Assembly: GCA_905331475.1 (NCBI GenBank)
Contig: CAJNYU010001520.1
Coordinates: 62,001 to 126,000 of the forward strand
Length of the DNA stretch: 64,000 nt
Reading direction: 5' to 3'
Source: Rotaria socialis
Taxonomy: Eukaryota > Rotifera > Eurotatoria > Philodinida > Philodinidae
The position numbers and the translations under genes are program-made. Numbering within the stretch: position 1 is the first letter of the stretch; each line of letters starts with the position of its first letter. A model generated the notes under the pieces. It had not been told where the DNA came from. It worked only from the letters and a program-made list of their open reading frames with translations, and made no database searches. Below, one piece after another: positions 47,357 to 59,305 of this stretch.

Positions 47357-49239
47357 ATGTCTGCTCAAATAAAACGTTTCGATGCGTATGCAAAAACACT
47401 CGATGATTTCCGTGTTCGAACAACAAGTGGTGGTCTCGTTACAATATCAAGTACTTTGATAATTTTGATAATATTTTATATTCAATTGCAATATTATTTA
47501 ACAACTGATATTGAACAAGTTTTATTTGTTGATACAAGTCGCCAGGAAAAAATGAATATAACAATCGATATTTGTTATCCAGTTTTACCCTGTAGTTATT
47601 TAACTATTGATGCTATCGATATATCTGGAGAAGCGCAAACGGATATCGTACACAATCTATATAAAACAAGATTAGATTTAGACGGAAAACCCATTGCAAG
47701 TGACGTAACGAAAGTAGAACTTCAGCGAATACCGAAAATAAATGCTACACAAGAGAGTTCAACAACAGCTCATGCCTGTGAATCGTGTTATGGAGCAGAA
47801 TCGGACACATACAAATGTTGTTCGACGTGTGACGAAGTCAAAGCAGCATATAGAACGAAAGGATGGTCATTTGATCCAAGTGAGTTCGTGTTTTCTTGCA
47901 GACAAACATTTTCGTAAGCTCTTTGACATATATGATTTGTAGTCGAAGACTTTGTCAGTACAACTCCTCAGAAATAAAAATGTAAAACATGATCAAAATG
48001 CTTTCTGGAGAGAGTTTATATGCGAGATGGGTACGAATTTCTACCCCGCTTACTTCAACACTACCAGTGAAAAGTTGATCGGAATAAAATATTTGTGATG
48101 ATGTAGGAAATTTCTGCTGATTTCAAAACTTTATTTTCGTATTGTAAATGTCATAAATTCTTTCTTATGCTAAGCAGCGCATTTCTTTGAAAAAAGCAAT
48201 GATCCAATTAGACATTTTTACGCGAATATTGAATTATAACACTGTTTGATAAACATATTTTGCTACGCGGATTAAATAAGAAGTTACGATAAAATCACGA
48301 TGACTGAAAGCATCTCATTTTCTTAACCGATTTGAAAACAATTGCTAAACATGGCTGTAATAACACGTTCTACTTAATCTTTGTGATAGACAGAAGGAAA
48401 TACCCAATATTAGAGATTTGAACCTTAGATTATTTTCGTCATTGGAAAATAACACGACAATCTTTCCATCATCGCTCCCTAAATAATATCGAATAAAACT
48501 ATCTTGAAATTCCCTAAAATATCTTTCGCATTCGCAGCTGGTGTAGCCCAATGTATTCGTGAAGGACAAGCTGTCGGCTTATTGGGTTCAAATGAGAATG
48601 GGGATTTATCTCAAATGCAAGAAGGATGTCTTGTTCATGGTCACTTAGAAGTCAATAAAGTTGCAGGTAATTTTCATATAGCACCAGGTCAATCGTTTCA
48701 ACAACATCATGTTCATATTCATTCATTGAAAAATATCCGTTTGAATATGTTGAATACTACGCATTATATAAATCATTTATCGTTCGGCCAACATTTTCCT
48801 AGCCAAGTAAATCCATTAGCAGACACGAAGCAAATTGCAAATGCTAGTGCAGTTCTCTTTCATTATTACATTAAAGTTGTTCCATCAACATATGTTTTTC
48901 TAAATAAAACTGAAATAAAAACAAACCAATATTCAGTTACAAAGCATCAAAAACCAATTCATAATATAGCTGATAACAATAATCATCAATTGCCCGGAAC
49001 ATTTTTCACATATGAAATTAGTGCTATTATGGTGAAATTCGTTGAACGACAACGATCATTGGCTCAGTTTTTAACATCATCATGTGCGATTATTGTAAGA
49101 ATTTTAGTTTTATTTTTAATCATTAAAAATGTTGATGTTTTAGGGCGGTGTTTTTACAGTATCAAGTCTTATTGATGCGTTTTTATATCGTGGTGGTTGT
49201 CTTTTTCGTCAAAAAATGGAAATAGGCAAAGCAACGTGA
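47357..49239 (+). CDS. ERGIC3: ERGIC-3 / Erv46 cargo receptor
   Basis: Three exons, 47357-47879, 48538-49094 and 49144-49239; 391 aa (human 383). I start at ATG 47357 (MSAQIKRFDAYAKTLDDF), which matches the family start. A transmembrane helix (TISSTLIILIIFYIQLQYYL) follows the short N-terminal tail. The luminal region has the cysteine block CESCYGAESDTYKCCSTCDE and the hallmark EVNKVAGNFHIAPGQSFQQH. The second helix spans the last join (FLTSSCAIIGGVFTVSSLID), and the tail ends KMEIGKAT. With its partner Erv41/ERGIC-2 it cycles between ER and Golgi and retrieves ER residents. The first intron is long for this genome (658 bp) with no gene or repeat recognised inside. Confidence 0.95.
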
Positions 49240-50541
49240 TTTTATTTTTTTCTTGTTCCATCTTTCAGTATTATTATACAGTGATAATTTACATGTTCCC
49301 ATTCATTCTCTTCTGCGATCAATAGGCTTCTTATTTATTATTCTTTTCTTAGATCCATAATTTACATGTGTTGGCTATAATAAAATCTCAGTTTCTGTTT
49401 TGTATCGGTTATGCCTAAATCGTGTCAACTGTTATATCCTATTACGAGAAAATGTTTTATGCGACATGTGCATCAAACAATGAAGATTCAACAGAAGGAA
49501 TTTAATCGTTTGTAAACAATAGGAAATACATGATTTTATTATTCTTTTTTTCGCAATAAATTTAAAAACGTGTAATCAATGTTGATGTTCACTAGAGATA
49601 ATCCACCAAAACCTCATCACGAAAACATAACAAATATAGAGTAAAAATTCCCCAGATACCATTCACGGTATTATTAGGTTGAAAGAAGTGTCAGGCAATG
49701 GCTGATTTCAGTTAGCGTCACTAGCGTTTTTTCCCGTTATGTAATGAATTGCATGCAATACGATAGTTACGAGTAATCGTACTTTTCATCGTCATTGTGT
49801 GAAAGTATGTGTGAATTTGTTTTTTTATCTCTCCAATCATCGGCGGGCCAGCGCCGTAAAGTGGCGTATGGCAATAAATTATAATTTTTGATTATTAAGA
49901 AAAAAAAACAGTTTTTGAATCTTGTGAAAATACTTCACAACGGCTGTTCGCCATTCATTCGAAAAATAAAAATGAAGTTGGTCCCCTGCCCCCACTTTTA
50001 TTTAGTTTTTTTCAACTGTTGCAATGAAGCAAAGAAAAAAAATATAATAGAAAATGAGTTTAAAAATCATTTTTCTTGCAATAAAATCCGTTAATATTTG
50101 CTCCATATTAATTTCAAATTCTATTTCAATATTTAAAAGTGCAATACCAGACAATTTTTTCTTGTCCCATACTATTTCTTAAATGTTTTCCATTTGCTTT
50201 GCAAAATCTTGTTTCGGATATATTTTGGTTACTACATATACGCTATTAATATTTTTTCAGGTATGGCAATTGTCATCAATTGCTCTCTGGAGGCCCGCCA
50301 ATGCCCCCACTAGTTTCGCAAAATAAAAATTCGCTATTGTCACCTCAAATTCAATGTTCATTAGTGACCTCTACAACCCCACTCGTTCTATTGGTTTTTC
50401 TAGATGACATCTATGTGTATGTGTGTACACATCTTTTTTTTGTCATATCCATACTTTCCCATATCTAATCATTCTGTTTACATTTAAGGAGTTTTTTTTA
50501 TCTGTTCTTGCTAAATTCAACGCTAACTAATTACGACAATC
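49240..50541. other. Intergenic
   Basis: About 1.3 kb. Two short GC-rich motifs containing GGCGGGCC lie in opposite orientation at about 49838 and 50288; too short to define an element. No gene recognised. Confidence 0.5.
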
Positions 50542-50877
50542 ATGCCTGCATCACCAAGTAGCACTTCTGTAAGAATTTTTATATCCAAGACAATTTCTAT
50601 GAATATTTTGATGAATTTTCAGGTTGGCAAAGGTGATTCCGGCAAAGTAGCTGGACCACGATCAGCTGGTAGCGGCGGAGGCGTCCGTCAACGTAAATCA
50701 GCTGCACCAGCACATAGTCGACCTAGTGCTGGCGGTGGCGCAAGTGCAGGTGTTTGGCGTTTTTATACTGAAGATTCACCAGGTCTTAAAGTCGGTCCTG
50801 TACCTGTACTTGTCATGAGTTTAATCTTTATTGCAAGTGTATTCATGTTACACATATGGGGAAAATACACAAAGTAG
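50542..50877 (+). CDS. SEC61B: Sec61 translocon beta subunit
   Basis: Two exons, 50542-50568 and 50623-50877, phase 0; 93 aa (human 96). The N-terminal half is polar and Gly/Ser-rich ([20 protein letters not shown]), followed by the conserved block [20 protein letters not shown] and a single C-terminal membrane helix ([20 protein letters not shown]). This is the tail-anchored small subunit of the Sec61 ER translocation channel. The 54-nt intron splits after nine codons. Nothing unusual. Confidence 0.96.
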   Translation: MPASPSSTSVRIFISKTISMNILMNFQVGKGDSGKVAGPRSAGSGGGVRQRKSAAPAHSRPSAGGGASAGVWRFYTEDSPGLKVGPVPVLVMSLIFIASVFMLHIWGKYTK

Positions 50878-51228
50878 AAAGTCAGTTTTTAGATTAACAT
50901 TCGTTTATTGTTGTAGACTTGTCTGTTTTATTAAAATATATACACATCTATGGGTATTGTTTATCATTGGATTTCTATTTTCGATAAAGTCGATTTATTT
51001 CATAAAGTATCGTTCATATCGAACAACTTAGAAAAATTAGCTTAGTCTTTGATGCGTTGCAAATTTACATGCTAAAATTCTTTCTAATTTCACAACCGGC
51101 ATAACGGTTAATAATCAAATAGAAGAATTTTATTTGCCTATTATTGATTCGAACGATACTTAGTGAACTAAACTCTAATGATCTTCTAGTCGAATATTGA
51201 TCTTTTGTACATATATGTATACTTTTAG
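50878..51228. other. Intergenic, SEC61B to PCGF
   Basis: 350 bp between two genes on the same strand. It ends in a splice-acceptor-like ACTTTTAG directly before the PCGF ATG. Confidence 0.5.
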
Positions 51229-52924
51229 ATGAGAGAAAAAAAAATTCACTATAAAGATATAAATGGATTCATCACATGTTCACTCTGTAATGGATACTTA
51301 ATTGATGCTGCGACGATACCAGAATGCTTACACACATGTAAGCTTTTTAAATTTAATTATTGAAATAACTTCTTTTTTTTCTTCTTCAAGTTTGTAAAAC
51401 ATGCATAGCGGCTTATTTGGATAATGACGAAGAAGATAATACACGGTGTAAGGCATTTAAAAAAGAAAGAAAGCCTAAATATTTTTTCTTTTATCTTAGG
51501 TCCGAAATGTGACTCTGTCATTGATCATGTAAATCCATGGCGCGTATTAGTGTTTGATCGAACATTACAGTCAATAGCTTACAAATTAGTACCACATCTT
51601 TATAAAGGTAAATAGAAAAAAAAAATTTTTAATAAAATTCAATTTTTCTTTAATGATTGTAGAAGAAATCGAACGACAAATAGCTTATTATAAAGAACGA
51701 GATTTGCCATATCCACCATCATTAGTTGGTAAGCGTGTTATTTCTGCTTTTTTTTGTGTTTTGTCAATATTCAAACATTTTGTGTTTTTTTATTAGAAAA
51801 ATTACAAGAAAAACGTGATGAAGAAGAACAACAAACAATTCCGGCAAATTCAGATTTACATATTTATGACGATCAAGTAGCTATTTGTATTGATACAAAA
51901 ACAAGAGATATTGAAGTAACTATTTAATATATAAATACAAATATATACTAAAGCAAGACTTTTAATTTTTCTAGTCATTTCCACGCAAGTTCATTATCTG
52001 TTCCAGTAATGCAACTGTAACTCATTTAAAAAAGTTGTTGGCCAAAATGATATTTCAAGATCCATATCAATATAGAAAAGTATGTATATTAATTATCTTT
52101 ATTTGTCCCATCGTTTCCTGTACCCACAGTATCCATTTCGAATGTATCATAGCCACGAGCACGTATTGGTGTTGGAGTTTGTTGAATCGACCGTGAATAT
52201 TTTTGACTTTCAACAGGCTGACTGGGTACTGCTTTTTGTGCCTTGGTTAGATAGGATTGGGTATTTTCACTAATAGGAACTTTACCACTACGAGCACACG
52301 GAATACATTTGAATAGTAATGAAGTCATTAAGTTGTTTATTTTTTTAATCTATAAAAGAAATAGTTTTTTGTGTTGAGTACGAATTGCGATAGTTGTCAT
52401 TTGAAGGAAAGAGAAATGTATGTCTTTGAATAGCTACTAGGAGACGTGTATACTCATATATGTCGTATCGATTATGATATTCAATTGAATACTGATGACA
52501 TGTTGAAAACGCATTTTGATAAGAAAATAGTAATAAATGATGAGGATTTAATAAAAGACGTGACAATGCGGTGGCAATTTATGCTGCCGATATTTTTCTT
52601 TTCGCTATTTGCTTTTCTCTATGCAACTCCCCCGTCGATTCTCGATTACTATCGAGAACGACTAAGATAATAAAATAGAGAAGAAAAGGAAAAAGACTAC
52701 GATGCCACGTGTGACTAATAGAATTGTTCTTTTTTTTCCATTGAATAGATTGACATCTATCTCGATGATCAAATTTTGGGTAAAGATCATACAATGCGCT
52801 TCATTTCATTGACAAAATGGCGTCATAAAGTAAGTAACTCCTTTTTTCCTGATTCACTGTCATTGAATCACTTTTATTTTAGATGCCGCCTATTTGTTTA
52901 ACATACGATGTATCGCCGATATGA
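51229..52924 (+). CDS. Polycomb group RING finger protein (PCGF)
   Basis: Eight exons: 51229-51337, 51391-51447, 51500-51607, 51663-51728, 51797-51915, 51975-52079, 52749-52829 and 52883-52924; 228 aa. The RING finger is near the N-terminus: ITCSLCNGYLIDAATIPECL, HTFCKTCIAAYL, then RCPKCDSVI. FDRTLQSIAYKLVPHLYKEE is the PCGF-specific helix after the RING, and the C-terminal part (from SFPRKFIICSSNATVTHLKK to TKWRHKMPPICLTYDV) is the RAWUL ubiquitin-like domain. Such proteins pair with RING1 in Polycomb repressive complex 1, which ubiquitylates histone H2A. Which PCGF subtype it is cannot be decided by eye. The sixth intron is long (669 bp) and contains an antisense open frame. The ATG follows a splice-acceptor motif, suggesting trans-splicing. 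Confidence 0.88.
52089..52328 (-). CDS. Possible small gene inside the PCGF intron, antisense
   Basis: A 79-aa frame entirely within the long intron of the PCGF gene, on the opposite strand. It starts MTSLLFKCIPCARSGKVPIS and continues with a polar, Gln/Ser/Thr/Pro-rich sequence (KAVPSQPVESQKYSRSIQQT) ending GTGNDGTNKDN. The composition is far from that of random AT-rich frames nearby, which are full of Phe, Ile, Tyr and Lys, and this is the main reason to list it. No family recognised. It could be a genuine small nested gene or an unusual chance frame. Confidence 0.45.
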   Translation of the reverse strand: MTSLLFKCIPCARSGKVPISENTQSYLTKAQKAVPSQPVESQKYSRSIQQTPTPIRARGYDTFEMDTVGTGNDGTNKDN

Positions 52925-53026
52925 TTTTCTGAAAAAAATTAATTTGGTTTTCCTTTCTTTTTTTTTTTCAATATGTAAATGTTTGTTTGTATAGAATAAA
53001 TAGCAAAAAAATTAAGTTTTAAAGAG

Positions 53027-54059
53027 TTATGCTCCAACATCGATTAAGAACACATCTAGTTTTCTACCTAGTTTCTCGGTAAGCTGTCGACGATTACGAG
53101 CAAGCTCATTTTTACGACTTATTGCTGAGCGAATTCCAATTTTCCATTGTCCTTCTTCGTCTTGTAGTGATGAATTGGCTTGAACAATATTTTTAACTGT
53201 TGTTACATTTGGATTTTCTACTGCATGTATTTCAGTAAAAGCGCCAACTAAATGACGAAAACGTTTATCGTCCATGGCACTTTTAGGTTTTTCGGGCAAG
53301 ACCTGCTGCACTGGTATTGCGTCGATTTCTGATGCATGATCAATTTTTCCAAAAATATCTTCAGCAGTTGTTGTTTCGTCAGCTAAATATGCACGAACAT
53401 GTGTATTCGTTGATTTTGGTCGATAACCTTTCGGCTGAGCTAAACGTTCGAGTCTTTCACGTGACATTCTTAGACGACTTGACGCTCGTGGATTAGTTGG
53501 CGTTGCAGAAACTATAATAGGCGTGACTTCAGGTTCACCTGGCACGGGTGACGCTGTTTTCGTTAGTACTGGTGATGGTTGTCGAAGTCGATTTAGTGTT
53601 GCATCAGTTTTCGTGTCTGAACGAGAAAAAAATGATTGTGTTGACGGACACATTAACGGATTACAAGTTTTTCTGTTTAATGGAGATCGTGCTGATACAC
53701 TTCTATTCATGCCCATTGTTAATTGATCCATAGACCTCAATAAATAAATTATTCAGTTGTAAGTATTTCAAGAAGAATTTCTAAATTTTAACATACGATC
53801 GAAAACCAGGCATTGATTGTTCGCATTTATTTTGTTGATTTTTAAGAAACAACTTTTTATCAAAGTCGTATTCGGCCATTTTTCGATAGCGTGAATATGA
53901 TAAAGTTAAAAGATTGGAAAAAAATTGTCGACTTAATACGATATTTTGTCGCGTATCATTGGTTAATAAACGTGAATTGGCCGTGATTTTCCTTAGTGTT
54001 AAACCTCTTTCCATCCAGCTTGATACTTCCAACGGTAACGGTCGTTTTTTAGAATTCAT
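53027..54059 (-). CDS. Basic, mostly disordered protein of unknown function
   Basis: Two exons, 53797-54059 and 53027-53735, joined in phase 2; 323 aa. I start at ATG 54059 (MNSKKRPLPLEVSSWMERGL). Residues 1-85 look folded and helical (RYRKMAEYDFDKKLFLKNQQ). The middle is Ser/Pro/Arg-rich and probably disordered (SVSARSPLNRK, SPVLTKTASPVPGEPEVTP), with possible proline-directed phosphorylation sites. The C-terminal 100 residues again look helical (HLVGAFTEIHAVENPNVTTV, ISRKNELARNRRQLTEKLGR). I do not recognise a family; the high basic charge would fit a cytoskeletal or nuclear protein. It is convergent with the PCGF gene, 102 bp between the stops. Confidence 0.65.
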
Positions 54060-56038
54060 GCTGTAAGCGATCAAAACGTTTAAAAAAATTCAAAATATGA
54101 ATTAACTACAAAAAAGACTAATGCGTTTATATGTACATTACGAGAAAAAGAAAAAAGAAAAAAAGAAGAGAAACGGATCATGGTGATGTTGTTTTTACTA
54201 ATTATGGGTCAAGTATCATACCAATAACAACTCTGTGAGCAACCCAGTTGCAATTAGATTGTGCAAACGAAAAAAACAAATTATTTTTTTCTTAAGAAAA
54301 AAATATGAAAAACTTTTCAATACTGTACTTCTTTGGGTAACAAAAAGAATTATGCGCTTTGACATAAGCGATAATACCTTGATACTTCAGATCGAGTGTA
54401 CAATTGTATCATAGGCCATTTTTCGAGAAACATCCTTCAATATGTTTGCATGGAAAAAAAAGTTTCAACTGTTTTTATTTGTCGATTATTTTAGTTACTA
54501 TTACCGGTGGCGTAAAAGCATAGCACAATGCATACAAACAGTGACATATCGTTGGCAAGATTATTCTTGAGAAATAAAAATATTTTGGGCTTGGAATACC
54601 ACTCGCTCTTTTTTTTGTGTTAGTAAGTATTAAATAATAATAAAAAAACAACATCGGTCAGATTTAGCTATGTGAAAGTATCGCAAATAATATCTATATT
54701 TGATCGCACTTCAGTTTCTCTAATAATAATCGGTTTCAAAAATAACACAAAGATTGAAAGGGACACATCGAAAAAAATCACTGTTGTAATGAACTTTTAA
54801 GCTTTGCTACTCGTGAGAAATTCTTTATTAGGTTTAACTGAATTAAATTGATTGATGATCAAATGAATCGTTTGACACGGTGTAGACAAAAAAAGAGCAA
54901 ATAAGTTTCTTTGTGATATTCTGTGTCTAATCAATTTGAATATTTGTTTCTCGGATTTTAAAAACAAAATTGTTATCAACTGAAAGTTATGTCTAAATTT
55001 AATTCACACATTTGAGTTTAAGCTTCTTATATCTTGTCGTCAGAGAGATGTGAGTAACACAAAAATTCATAGGAGCTTTTCGAATTATTTGTACGAACAA
55101 AGTACATTAAAACATTACAGCCACTTGATGAATTTTTCATAACGAGAAACGTTTAGTTTCTTGTAAATTACTCTTTCGTCCTGCCATTTGTCTACTTACT
55201 TCTGAACAAACAAAAAGTTCCGTACGATCTATTTTTGTCATACGTGGAAGCAACAGAACCTACGAGCGAGCTACATAAGCTGATTCATTTATTTTCAATG
55301 ATCACGAGAAATGCATATTTAAAAATTGTAATCAGCATCAGAAAATAAAATTGAACAAATGATAGATTATGACGATCAAAATAGATCTGTAAATATTGAG
55401 TTATGTTTCTTTTATTTAAATTTTAAGTATTTAGGTCGTTCAAGCCATGATGCATTTTAATCGATGAAAATGTCGTGGATGATGAGTATCATTTTGACTT
55501 GCGATGCTGATATTGTTATCTCGGATGATAAGTATTAAGTAGTCAAATATCTCCGTCTCCGTCTAGTTATCTTTTCATTTTTGAGTAGATACTCAATAGA
55601 AAAGTGTATATTAAGAGTAGCATCATTAATAAACAATAGATAAAAGAAAGTGAAAAATACTCCAGACATGATGATTCTCATTTCGATTGCACTCAAGTGT
55701 CGAATTCATATATGGGACAAGAAAAAAAACGAATTCGTATGATAGTGACATCTATAAAGACTCCAATTAATTTATTACAAATTTGTGTAAAACTCTTTTG
55801 CAAATACGTAAGTTTTATAAAATATTTTTTTTTGCAACGGAATTTCCCAACTGATATTAAAACAGCAGGAATTCATTCGTTATGAATAAGTTCGTATGAT
55901 CAACATTACTTTTTTTTTTTAGTAGTATCCTTCTCGAAGAACAAATCACAAGAACAGAAAGAATTGAATTCGTACATACAAAAAATAAAAACATAAAGTT
56001 TAAATAATAATTTTTATTTTCACGTTTTGTCTTTTGTA
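54060..56038. other. Intergenic
   Basis: About 2 kb of AT-rich sequence between divergent genes. Frames at 54797-54979 and 55697-55885 have no recognisable features. No repeat found. Confidence 0.5.
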
Positions 56039-56602
56039 ATGATGTCTGATCTTTCGAATGCATTGCGTAATATGAAGTTCATGCAAAGAACTTCTGATTC
56101 GCGGAAGAAGTCTTTTAAGAAACCGCCGACAACATCTCAATCGATACCTATACTTCCATCGAATCCTATAATTCAGACACCTGAACATCCAGGTTGTTGG
56201 CGTATAATTAAGAATGAAATGAACATATCTTCTTCGAGCCCAACAGAACATCAAAATCAACCATCAATAAACTATTGTAATAGTGTGTTTTTAATAAATC
56301 ATCATAATTATACAAGATTATCTTTTCAAAATTATAATAAACGAATAGAACCGTTAATGATCAAGTATGGTCTTAGACAAGAATTAAATCCTTTAGAAGA
56401 TGGTGAAATCAATGGAAGTGACAATGATGAAAATGAAAAAGTTTCTATAAATGAAGATAAAGAAACAACACACGCCACAACTTTAGTAAAAACAATAAGA
56501 AAAAAATTCGATAAAAAACCATTTTCTCGTGTTCAATTTGATAATAAATCACGAATAACTAAGCGTAGACGAAGAACAAATAATAGAGCTGGAAAAAATT
56601 AA
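56039..56602 (+). CDS. MPHOSPH6: M-phase phosphoprotein 6-like exosome cofactor
   Basis: A single-exon gene, 187 aa from the first of two adjacent ATGs (MMSDLSNALRNMKFMQRTSD). The N-terminal L-S-x-x-L-x-x-MKFMQR block is the signature of MPP6/MPHOSPH6, and the C-terminal part has the second family block: SFQNYNKRIEPLMIKYG, then LVKTIRKKFDKKPFSRVQF, and a basic end (KRRRRTNNRAGKN) that looks like a nuclear localisation signal. MPP6 binds RNA and recruits the Mtr4 helicase to the nuclear exosome during 5.8S rRNA maturation. The middle is longer and more divergent than in the human protein (160 aa). Its stop is only 39 bp before the MON1 start, suggesting a shared transcript. Confidence 0.82.
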   Translation: MMSDLSNALRNMKFMQRTSDSRKKSFKKPPTTSQSIPILPSNPIIQTPEHPGCWRIIKNEMNISSSSPTEHQNQPSINYCNSVFLINHHNYTRLSFQNYNKRIEPLMIKYGLRQELNPLEDGEINGSDNDENEKVSINEDKETTHATTLVKTIRKKFDKKPFSRVQFDNKSRITKRRRRTNNRAGKN

Positions 56603-56641
56603 TTATATTTGTTAAAATTTTGTTTTTCTTTCATATTCTAG
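56603..56641 (+). promoter_or_regulatory. Candidate trans-splice acceptor between MPP6 and MON1
   Basis: The 39-bp spacer has a polypyrimidine tract (TTTTTCTTTCATATTCTAG) ending exactly before the MON1 ATG. There is no room for a promoter and no AATAAA, so this looks like an internal operon junction served by spliced-leader addition. Inference from layout. Confidence 0.5.
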
Positions 56642-59106
56642 ATGATGACATCCTCTATGATTAATCTCTTACAGACGAACCACAGTGATAGTACAGAAGA
56701 AATCACAGCCATACTTGAAGCTTTACCATCCTATCAAAATTTACAAGAAACTCAAGATGAATCAGCAGTATTCGATGATAACAACGAACCATCCACTGGT
56801 CTAATTAGTTTAATACGAAAGAATTCTTTACAAGCAGGAATAGCAAATGATACAGCGAACACTGTAAGAATCATTCAGAGATGAACGCTTTTTTTCTCGA
56901 GGTTACATTGTTATTTTTTCTCAGTGGTATATAGATAGTAGCTGATGATTCGACCAGTTATTATTCCGCTGATGATGACACAACAGCAGCTGGAACAACT
57001 TTAATACCAATTGTAACAAGTGCAAATGTCGAAGAAGAAGAAGAAGTATCTTATGATAATGATGATGAAATGAATATGAGTATATTGAAGAGTAAATTGA
57101 AGCATCTGTTCATTTTAAGTGAAAATGGTAAACCTGTTTTTACAAGGTAATTTTTTTTTCATATTGAAATAGGTGATACAGAAAGGACGGGATTGAAATT
57201 GTGTGTTGAGTTATATGTGTAAAAATACTGCCCTATGAAGAGACTTCCAGATACGATGAGGAAAAAGAAAATAAATTTCTTCTGACATGATAGAAGCACA
57301 GTTTTGAAGTTAATAGGGTGGAACTATGGAGCCTACCTTTGATTGTAAAAATATTAGCTGTGTCCTAAATTATATCTATAAGGGTTGAGCGAATCATGCT
57401 GCCAGAATATATTTAACTATTGCGAATAAAATTTTACAACTATTTATTTTGATAAACTATCCTCTCATTCTTAAATTACATATTCTAATCAGTCGTCGTG
57501 ATATTAAGTACTGTGCAAAATACTGCGTCATCTATCGAATACTGAGAATTTATCAAGATTCATTTTTCTTTGTTTCGAATGACCTCTACTCGTCACGCTG
57601 ATATGCACTTCAAATAGTCGTACACGTTATATATGCCCTCGTCTCTCCGTTCCTCTATTCTTCGTTTTCACGCATATTCTTCTTGAACTAAATCTAATAA
57701 GCACGAAATAAATTTAGGTATGGCGATGAAGAAAATCTGGTTACTTTGATGGGCGTTATGCAAACTCTTGTATCATTTTCTGAAGTAATCGCATCAAGTC
57801 AATTAAATTATATAAAAGCTGGTCGTTGTCGTATAGCTTTTCTACATAAAGAACCATTAATATTTGTCTTAATCTCTTACATAAATGAACATCCAATGTG
57901 TTTAACACAACAATTAACATACGCATATCATCAAATCATTAGTACATTAACACTAAGTCGTATTAAACAAAAATTTACTGTTCAACCAAATTTTGACCTA
58001 CGTCGTTGGTTATCGAATGCTGAGAAAAAACTTCTTTATAATATAATTGATATGTATGAGCATGATCTCGGAATGGTTATGACATGTGCTAGATGTTTAA
58101 TATTACCAGCAAATGTACGCACTCAAATAGGACAAATAGTTGCACAAACAATACGCGGTCAAAAGGTAGATTTTGATTATTTTCGTTTATTTAATTAATG
58201 ATGATCGCTTTTTTTAGGATATGATATTTGCTATAATTCTTGCGCATAATCGACTTGTGTCAATAGCTCGTTTAAAAAATTATCATTTACATCCATCTGA
58301 TCTGTATCTACTAGTTAATCTTGTTAATAGTTCGGAGGCATTTAAAGGTGTAGAATCATGGGTACCTGTTTGCTTGCCGAGATTTGATTCAGGGTTTGTA
58401 TTATAATCGACTTCAGAAAAAAAAATATTCATTATTTCGAATTTTTAGAGGTTGTCTTCATGCACACATATCGTATTTAGATGAAAGTTGTGATATATGT
58501 CTCATTCTAATGACAGTGAATCCTGAACATTTTCAAATATTATCAGAATTCAAAGAACGTATCGGAGAGGTAGAACTCATATTTTATTATTGTTATTTTT
58601 TTAGTTTTTAATTGATGAAAATTTAGAAATTAAGAAAAGTAAATGCCCTGTTACCAATTAAAATATCGTTGGGTAAAGATCGTCTTCTAAGTGATGAAAT
58701 ATCATGTAGTGATCTAAGATTTTTTGCATATAAATCACGTGGTTTAAGTCAATATACATCATCGAAAATGTTACCTCCGTATACGACAAATGAACAACAT
58801 GTTAGATTATTTGAATTAATACGTTATGTCTATGGACGTTTACATGATCCGAATCATCAATTAAAAATTGTCTATTTCAGAGGTGAACATGAATCATTAC
58901 TTGGATGGGTAAGATAAAATGAAGATTTCTCTTATTTCTCTTATTTCTTTTTTTCAAATTTTTAGTTAGCTCCAGGTTTTGAAATGCATGCAGTATTTTC
59001 ACCATTGGTTGCGTTAGAAACAGTAACATTATGTATCGATCGCATTTTAACATATATAAAACGTGAAGAAAATCAATTATTTATAATGAAATGCGAATAT
59101 TTTTGA
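56642..59106 (+). CDS. MON1: Vacuolar fusion protein MON1
   Basis: Seven exons: 56642-56863, 56935-57146, 57718-58165, 58218-58393, 58449-58569, 58627-58908 and 58966-59106; phases agree, 533 aa (human MON1B 547). The first 90 residues are acidic and disordered. The conserved part begins KLKHLFILSENGKPVFTRYG, the opening of the first longin domain, followed by LMGVMQTLVSFSEV, NFDLRRWLSNAEK, HAHISYLDESCDICLIL, DLRFFAYKSRGLSQYTS and the end IKREENQLFIMKCEYF. MON1 with CCZ1 is the guanine nucleotide exchange factor for Rab7 and drives the Rab5-to-Rab7 switch on endosomes. A Rab5-like gene lies 32 kb away in the same window. The second intron is 571 bp; the others are short. Confidence 0.94.
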
Positions 59107-59305
59107 TGATTTGAACCATGTTAATGAGGTCAGATGGTTCTTCTCTTCGTTCAATCTGTTCGTTTATTTGTCAAGTCCTAGATTATGTTTTTTGTTTAAA
59201 ACTTATGTCTTGTGTTTTTCATTTTCTTTTTGTCTATCACATAAAATATGTTTATTTATTTATTTATTTTTTGGGTCAGCGAATATTTATCTTAACAGTT
59301 TTTAG
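59107..59305. promoter_or_regulatory. Short spacer with a second acceptor-before-ATG
   Basis: 199 bp between the MON1 stop and the next ATG on the same strand, ending AACAGTTTTTAG directly before ATG at 59306. It could be a third operon junction or an intron end in a 5' untranslated region. Confidence 0.35.

Noticed and set aside
49838..50300. Inverted GGCGGGCC-containing motifs that could mark a mobile element
   Set aside because: Similarity is limited to about 12 bp, with no target-site duplication.
56000..56260. Arg-rich minus-strand frame
   Set aside because: Antisense of the Lys/Ser-rich MPP6 coding exon.
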